Assembly (NCBI GenBank): GCA_036850595.1
Contig: CM072158.1
Span: 21,088,044-21,152,043 of the forward strand
Direction: 5' to 3'
DNA: 64,000 nt
DNA from: Rhyacichthys aspro
Lineage: Eukaryota > Chordata > Actinopteri > Gobiiformes > Rhyacichthyidae
Numbering within the stretch: the stretch's first letter is position 1; every line of letters begins with the position of its first letter. A program made the position numbers and the translations under genes. This document shows, piece by piece, positions 57,540-64,000 of the stretch. Below the pieces are notes generated by a model that saw only the letters and a program-made list of their open reading frames with translations, ran no database searches and was not told the origin of the DNA.

Positions 57540-58124
57540 ATCCTAGGAGCTACTGTATGTTGTCTGGGGCTACATGACCCTGGTAGGGTCTCCCATGGTA
57601 AGCAAGTCCTAGGTGACGGGTCAGACAAAGAGCGGCACAAAAAGCCCTATATAATGAGCATCAAATCAAGGACCGTGATTTTTCCCGGGATGGAACAGCC
57701 AGGGCCCCACCCTGAAACCCCGGTTGGGGCTCAAAAGCGAGCACCTGGAGGCTGGGCCTCCCTCCACTGGCTCAGGCCGAATGAGCAACATGGGGCCAGC
57801 CTCCTGTGAGCTTACCATGTGCCTTCTGTGAGCTCACCTTTGTAAGGGGCTGGGGCATAGTGTATTCAGAAAGCAGGTGAAGACGGAAGGCTCAGCGCTC
57901 CAATCTCTGAGCACACTCTGGAACCTCACTCCTTGAGAGAGGCTGGATCTCTACTACTCTGGAGTAGTCCACCCTCATGCATCTGATTGGACCATGTTTT
58001 CCACCTCCATTGTTGATGTGGCCACTCAAAGCTAAGGCCATAAGATCTCTGTTGCTTAACATGGTATTGGACATGTATTATTATACAGTGTCCTTGGGTG
58101 TTTTGAAAGGCACTTATAAAATAA

Positions 58125-58188
<64 letters not shown>

Positions 58189-59195
58189 TATGGTGGCAAC
58201 CCACGAACCCTATGGTGGACACCAAAAGTAACGGATGGGTCAAGCAAAGGAAGGAGACATACCAGACCTGGTCGGCTTGTGGGACTCTTAAGGCAGCTAA
58301 CAGGCAGTGTTGGCTGACACCCATCTGCAACATTGGGTGGAGAAGAGGTCAGGGATAGACTGGCAGGCCAGGGTGGTGGTCCTCAGCACTCCCCGTGAAA
58401 GACAATGCCAGAGAATTGGAGAGGAAAATCCAGTTGTAACTGAAATTCGGATACGGAAGGAACATTTTTTGTCCTGGTCGTGGAACACTGGGCCAGCTCT
58501 ATACCCGGACTTGTTCCTGGTGCATGTTGCACTCCAGCAGGGCTGGATTATTTCTATGGACAGATTTTGTAGGTTCAGTCAAGGGCCAGTCCCTAAGTCC
58601 AGTTTGGGGAGGATCTCTGCTATTTGCAGATAATGTTTTCCAGTTGGCTTTGACCAGGACATTCAGAGTGTATTAGCAGCCAAGTGTGAAGTGGCTGGGA
58701 GGAGAATGGGAGGAGAATCAGCACCTCCAAAACCGAGGCCATGGTTCTCAGCCTGAAAAGTGTTGCTTGAGTGTGTGAGTGTGGAGAGTGCCTGCCTCCA
58801 ATGGAGGAGTTCAAGTATCTTGGGGTCATGCTCAAGAGTGAGGGGAGGATGGAACAAGAGATGAACAAACTGACTGATGCGGCTTCTGCAGTGATGCAGG
58901 CGATGTACCGTTCTGGTGTGGTAAAGAAGGAGATAAGCTGCAAGGTGAAGGTCTTGATTTACCAGTTTATGTATATTCTATGTTCCTACTCTCACCTGTG
59001 GACATGAGCTCTGGGTCATGGCCAAAAGGATAAGATCCTGTATACAGGAAGCCGAAATAAGCTTACTCTGCAGGGTGGCTGGGCACTTAGAGATTGGGTG
59101 AGAAGGTATGTCACTCACAAGGAACTCAGAGTAGCCCCGCTGCTCCTCCACATCAAGAGGAGCCAGCTGGGTTGGTTTTTGTAGGTTTTTAAATG
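57540..59195 (+). mobile_element. RTE-type LINE (Rex3/BovB-like), internally deleted
   Basis: The 5' part (57540-58055) matches the leader and endonuclease start of fish RTE elements (GCCCCACCCTGAAACCCCGG; TTGAGAGAGGCTGGATCTCT). The RT part has SLLFADNVF near 58615-58640 (FADD box changed to FADN), EFKYLGVMLKSEGRMEQEMN at 58810-58870, ASAVMQAMYRSGVVKKEI and APLLLHIKRSQLGWF near 59140-59180. Stops and a large internal gap make it inactive. Confidence 0.82.
58058..58192 (+). mobile_element. Short retroelement tail with (TTA)n inserted in the RTE LINE
   Basis: TGTCCTTGGGTGTTTTGAAA then GGCACTTATAAAATAAA and about 65 bp of TTA repeat interrupt RTE sequence that resumes at ATGGTGGCAACC. Likely a SINE or truncated LINE end. 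Confidence 0.6.
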
Positions 59196-59529
59196 TTCCA
59201 TACACTGTTGTATATAAATGTTAAATAAATACACCATGTATTAATATTTTGCTAATGATATAAACATTTACTGCAATGGGAATATTGTAGACCATAATTG
59301 TTAGTAGTGTTATGTTTGACAAATTTATTCTGAATGTATTCTTTCTGTTTTAAAAGTTATGATTGTCTGTATTAGGAGCTCTTGTTGGACCGGGAGAGGG
59401 GCTCAGTTTGTTGTGTGACGCTGTCAAATCTTTTGGACCAGATTCTTCTGAGAAAATGTAATGGAACCTAACCTTAAATTTAACATTGTAGGATTTGTGG
59501 AAGATTTATTGACAAAATTGACTAAATGT

Positions 59530-59850
59530 GAGGTGCATGGTGGAAAAGTGGCAAGCACTTCTGCCTCACAGCAAAAAGGATCGATCCCTGGCTGACCGTG
59601 TTACCAGCTTCCTCCCACCACCCAAAAACATGCATACATGCATGTCTTTGGGTGGTGGAAGGTGGGAATTGGTGAAGCTAAAGTACCCCTAGTTTATGTG
59701 ACAGTGAAAGGCTGTCTGTCTATGTCTGTGTATAAGTGTCAGCCCTGCAACTAACTGGCCATTGTCCAGGGTGTAAGCCGCCCCAGACCCAAAGCTGCTG
59801 GGATAGGCTCCAGCCACTCCACCCCCAAAGGGACTAAGTGGTAGAAAATT
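59530..59850. mobile_element. Fish SINE-like repeat, opposite orientation
   Basis: Starts with the tRNA-like head (GCAAGCACTTCTGCCTCACA), continues GTGACAGTGAAAGGCTGTCT and GCTGGGATAGGCTCCAGCCA, and ends with a GTGGTAGAAAATTAAAAAATGA tail-like word (shortened: GGACTAAGTGGTAGAAAATT). Confidence 0.75.
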
Positions 59851-61063
59851 AAAAAATGAATTGATAAAATGTTGGTCACTTTTTGACTTAACACTTCTAC
59901 AAAAATCTACATTTGCCCATAGATTTTTGTTTAAGACTAAGAGTGAACTCACACCAGGGCCATTTGAACCGTTCCGTGCCTGAGTACGATTGGGGAGCCG
60001 GGAGCCTCCTACGGAGCCCAGTAACGTCATCACGTGGGGTGTTGTGGGACTCCTACGTCGCCATGTGCGATTTGTTTACAAGAAGCACAGAATCATTCAA
60101 TGGCTCAACAGACGACGCTCAAACGATAAAATGGAGAACGTAAGCCAAGTATTAGGTCCATCAGATCTCTGTGAATCTTTTGCCACCATTGTTTAAATGG
60201 ACTGTGAATTGAATTGCTGCACATATCACGTCATGTACACACCTAGTAGTAGCAATTGTGTGCATGCCTGAGCAACTGTTCTGTGCCGCAGCCCACTTCT
60301 TTCAACCGAGCGGAAGCCTGGAAGTGTTCTGTTCTAAAGCACGGGAGCACTCACATCAGCCAAACGAACCGTACTTTAGGGGTGATATTCTATCTGTTAA
60401 ATATTTGTGGATTTTTTAAGGTTTTAAAATGTGGTCACCTTTCTCTAAACTGGAACACTATTGTAAAATCAACAGTTTAAGTCAAAAGGGTAGAGGTCTC
60501 CAAATCTCTTGTGTTTTTGTCAGTAGTATTTGTTAGTTTTATTCACCCACTTCCTGTACCATTTCTGTTTTTAATATTGTGCTATTTCATGCTTTGTAAT
60601 CCTCAGTAAGTGTAAATATACTGAGTTCTGATGTGAGAGAGTTATGCCCAGAGCCACAAGTGCTGACTCCAGATAGCATAAAGCATTCACACATAAATCC
60701 AGCTGGTGTCAGAGCAGTGAGCCTACAGCCTCACCAATATCTGGCACTTGACTCACCAGAGTCAGGCCCAGGCAGGATCAGGCCTCACTCTCATTCCTTC
60801 AGATCACAAAACATTAAGTGTTACTAAACAAGGGAAAAAATGACACTTAATATTTATATAGGACTTAACCACTTACAGCAGGACAATTTTCCCCCAGTTT
60901 CAATTACTTTACCATGAAGGGGTATTGGGGTAAGGGGTAATGTTCTCCCAGTCCCAGCGAGCCCCATCCATGAACAGACCCCTGATGTAGACTGTGGAAG
61001 TGCCACCATTAATCCAGTTCTAGAATAACACATACACACCCATTCTACAAAGCACCATAACTA
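59851..61063. other. Intergenic; possible DNA-transposon remains only
   Basis: The stretch 59940-60400 is less AT-rich, starts GAGTGAACTCACACCAGGGC and could be a decayed DNA transposon, but the matching end was not convincing. Confidence 0.35.
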
Positions 61064-61671
61064 CAGTGGTCCCTCGTTTATCGCGGGGGTTACGTTCTAA
61101 AAATAACCCGCAATAGGCGAAATCCTCAAAGTAGTCAGCTTTATTTTTTACAATTATTATATATGTTTTAAGGCTGTAAAACCTCTCACCACACACTTTA
61201 TACACTTTTCTCAGACAGACATTAACATTTTCTCACATTTCTCTTGTTTAAACACTCTCAAAGTTCAAACCTTAGCATCTTCCTCTGCCTTTTGGGTGCG
61301 ACCTCAGGTGCCTTTGTCAGTGCAGAACGTTTCGTCGACATTGTGGGTTTTGTTGGGGAGAAAACTTGCAAACATACAGCAGTAAATTTGGCAAGCCGAA
61401 CGCATTCTGTACTGTACAGGAGACACGGCACGGAGGAGATTGATTGACAATGGTCTTCAGTCCCTTAGCCAATCAGGACGCAGAACACAATGCACGAGTT
61501 CTCCCTTAGCCAATCAGGACACAGAACACAATACGTGAGTTCTCCCTTAGCCAATCAGGACGCAGAACACAATGCGCGTTCATACACTGTAAAAAAAAAA
61601 GCATGCAAAATTGCACTAAAAAAATCTGCGAAACAGCGAGAGATGAACCGCGTTATAGTGAGAGACAACTG
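61064..61671. mobile_element. Tigger/pogo-type MITE, copy 2 (both ends present)
   Basis: Ends CAGTGGTCCCTCGTTTAT and (inverted) CAGTTGTCTCTCACTATA, flanked by TA at 61062-61063 and 61672-61673. 608 bp, no transposase. It shares its whole interior with 41004-41596, including the tandem CCAAT units. Confidence 0.9.
61463..61582. repeat. 41-bp tandem repeat, three units, each with a CCAAT box
   Basis: CCTTAGCCAATCAGGACxCA recurs at 61463, 61504 and 61545, the same array as in copy 1. Confidence 0.92.
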
Positions 61672-61673
61672 TA

Positions 61674-62716
61674 TACAGAAATAGAACAAAAGAGTTGGGG
61701 ATGAATGTGAGAGTGAATGATGTTATAATGTGGTAAGGGCACACTTGTAATATACAGTATACTGTACATCAATACTATGTATATTCAATTCTGTTTTATT
61801 AAAGCCAACAGACAGAAGTGCCAAAACCACACAACCACACAGGACAAAACAGTGACACACAAAAAAAGAGAAAAACAAGGACATTGCCCGATCACCCACC
61901 ATGTCTCTCCTGCCTCCCACCCTGAAGTTCCATCCATCCAACCTGATGCTGTATCCCTCCCCCCTTTAGTCCACCTGCCCTACCTAAACCACCCTCCGAT
62001 CTTGCAGAGAAACCGCCACACGGAAATACATACGCAAAGCAAAGAACAAAAAAATCATAATAATCAATACTATGTAAAGTCAGCGTATGGTTGAATAAGT
62101 CCTCATATGTTCACAGTGCAGTGGTGATTGTCATAGTCCTACATTAGTCCTGTTTTGCCAGTGCTGAAGGTCAGTGTGACAGTTAGTCAGTGCTTACTTG
62201 GGAGAACTGCAGCCTGGCTAAGAGATCAATCACTTAGCTTTCCACACACAGTCAGTCACAAAACACACAACAGTACATTATTCTATTGATATGTATATAA
62301 AATAGTTTTCTGTGCATAATTTGATTGATTTTGTGCCATTTATGCTGTTGCTGAAGCAGAGCTGGTCAATAATCTGTTAATCTAAGGGCTAAGCTTGCAC
62401 TCACATCCATTCAGTATAGGTTTTTTAGATTCACAACTTGCATTTCTTGGAGGAAGCCCGAGTGTTCAGAAACATCATCAACAGCTGGGGTGCTAATAAT
62501 GCTGCTGTTATGCACCGCAAATGTTTCTGCATTAAACAAACAAAAAATATTTTCTTTTAGAATTTGTAAAGCTGAAAATTCTGAAGTTACACTTTGAGAA
62601 CTCATTCATTAATTACTTATTTAATATGCTTTTTCTTGACCCATACACTGTGCTTTAACTGTAAGTAAAAACATAGCTGTAATTTAGCTATAATTTTTAC
62701 ACTATTTTGTATTACA
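61674..62716. other. Intergenic; nothing recognised
   Basis: A short palindrome TACAGTATACTGTA lies near 61756. No gene or transposon seen. Confidence 0.5.
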
Positions 62717-62919
62717 ATGAACATTGCCCATGCAAGAAAGCTGATCAGGGTATGCTGCCTGATATTGATAGCCTGGCCAACCATCCTAATTCTTATTCTG
62801 TTATTTGCAAAGAATTTGTCTGTTTCCTCTCAATTTAAATTTGATTTCCTGAAAGAGGACAAATGGACGCAGATTAATTACATCTGCAAATGGATAAACA
62901 ACAAATCAAGAATTCAGGG
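62717..62919 (+). CDS. Possible first exon of a single-pass membrane protein (unrecognised)
   Basis: ATG-led frame: about 10 residues ending in Lys/Arg (MNIAHARKLIR), a hydrophobic stretch VCCLILIAWPTILILILLF (about residues 12-30), then a polar region with NLS and NKS N-glycosylation sequons and ending RIQ. A consensus donor CAG G|GTAAGTA closes it, phase 1. The layout is that of a type II membrane enzyme such as a Golgi glycosyltransferase. I cannot match it to a family, and no following exon was found before the window ends. Confidence 0.3.
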
Positions 62920-64000
62920 TAAGTACCTACATATGCAGAATAAACTGCCTCTGGACCAACCCAAAGCAAAGCGCTGCATAAAGCCCACCCACTTTTACTT
63001 AAACAGTTGTAACTGGTCAGGTAGGACTGAGGTTGGTGGAAGTGGCAATGGCAGGGGTTCACTTGGCTAAGAAAGTGAATGGGTTTGGCTGGCAAGGCGA
63101 TGTAGGTATGTTGACGCATCCACTTTAGTATTGCACTATATACAATTTAATTTGTGTTATTTGCACACATGTGTTTTTAAGTAATGAATGTAGAATACAG
63201 TAAAATAGTATGCCTTTGTAGAAAACATTTGTAAAAAGAGAGAATTAAGGGTTCAAGTTAAATAGTTTCGGGGCACCACCTCAAAGAGGAAAAGAATAAT
63301 AAAGGCTAATATGAATTTGAACGTGAGTTCTTGAGCCAGACAGTGATCCGTATATGAAGTGAAACAACCACAAATTTAAGAAAAAATTTGTGAGAAATTA
63401 TGACATTTATTGACCAGAATTAACAAACAGCATTTTAATATGTAGATTGAATCAACAACAAATAACAGGAGTATAATCATGGATTGAAACAATAAACCTA
63501 TCTCATTGAAGGTGGGATATGATTTTACGGGAATAAATCTAAAATTGACACAGTTAATGAATTTATAAAAACAGTCTAAAAGAGTTAAACTAAATTTTAG
63601 TAAAGTTAAGTTTAATATTTATGCCAACTCTGTACCAAGTAACTGTGTAGATCTTACTGGAAGAGCCAAGGCTGGAGGCAAGAGGTCAGAGGCCTGGAGC
63701 TAACAGGAATGGTGGTGATACCAACGGGTCCAAACTTCTCAGTACTGCCGATGATGGTTCGGAGTTGGGTCCCCAACGCTAGCTGACTGTTGTGGTCCTC
63801 TGTGGATGGCTCTTGGTGGATCTACTCTGGGTTCTCTCTGCCTAGAGCTGAGCTCCTGCTTGCCGTGGGTCAGAGGTCAGTAGCATCCCCAGTCTGTGAG
63901 ACGGGCTGCTGATATCTGTGCCTCTATAGACAACTGAGTCACAGTTAAACCAGAGTCTGGCTATCTGTTGACAGAGCCCAAGGCTCAGGGCATCGCAACC
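62920..64000. other. Right edge; nothing firmly recognised
   Basis: 63650-64000 is clearly less AT-rich than its surroundings and may be part of a retroelement or LTR, but no diagnostic motif was found on either strand. Confidence 0.35.

Noticed and set aside
57977..58231. Open frame with a poly-Leu run resembling a membrane segment
   Set aside because: It is the (TTA)n tail inside the RTE LINE.
63650..64000. GC-richer block at the right edge as a coding exon
   Set aside because: All frames are broken by stops and no motif was recognised; left unassigned.
1..64000. CRISPR array, operon or phage-like system
   Set aside because: Nothing of the kind is visible; the spliced gene and transposon content are those of a fish nuclear genome.

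Overview
The window looks like nuclear DNA from a ray-finned (teleost) fish. It is AT-rich. It carries one split vertebrate gene with long introns, and it is packed with decayed fish-type transposons: hAT, Tc1/mariner, Tigger, TTAA-target elements, L2, L1, Rex/CR1-like and RTE LINEs, Ty3/gypsy, a Penelope-like relic and short SINEs. I see no bacterial genes, operons or CRISPR arrays. The species cannot be named from this sequence.

The one well-supported gene is a phospholipase C-like protein of the PLCL/PRIP family, closest to PLCL2, on the minus strand. Ten coding exons were placed by hand from GT/AG sites, reading-phase continuity and family similarity. Exon 1 (start codon, 53789-54007) lies in a CpG island. 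Exons 2 to 10 lie at 28634-28735, 26392-26541, 26142-26302, 24943-25405, 22955-24163, 20951-21200, 19649-19935, 18132-18335 and 7135-7210. Together they give 3121 coding bases (about 1040 residues). The last 90 or so residues must lie left of the window. The order is a phosphatase-binding segment, PH domain, EF-hand region, X and Y boxes of the PLC barrel, C2 domain and a C-terminal helical tail. The residue aligning with the catalytic His356 of PLC-delta1 is Ala, so the protein should be a catalytically dead scaffold like its relatives.

Layout: 1-7.1 kb holds transposon relics (Tc1 end, TA-flanked MITE, L1 and Rex/CR1-like LINEs, a hAT with perfect 8-bp target duplication). 7.1-18.3 kb is exon 10, then an 11-kb intron with a minus-strand gypsy element, two hAT relics and a plus-strand L2 LINE ending about 33 bp from exon 9. 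18.3-28.7 kb holds exons 9 to 2. 28.7-53.8 kb is intron 1 (25 kb), with SINEs, two TTAA-flanked MITEs, a nested gypsy/Penelope/Tigger region, several hAT elements and one orphan coding-like terminal exon at 38.9 kb. 53.8-55.1 kb is the promoter/CpG island and a degenerate AGTCCTGGTTT-type array. 55-64 kb is upstream intergenic DNA with an RTE LINE, a SINE, a second Tigger MITE and a possible membrane-protein first exon at 62.7 kb.

The most notable points are the many introns in the PLCL gene, the orphan exon inside intron 1, the Tigger MITE pair carrying three CCAAT boxes in a 41-bp tandem repeat, and the gypsy copy whose 5' part was removed by an apparent short-homology deletion.
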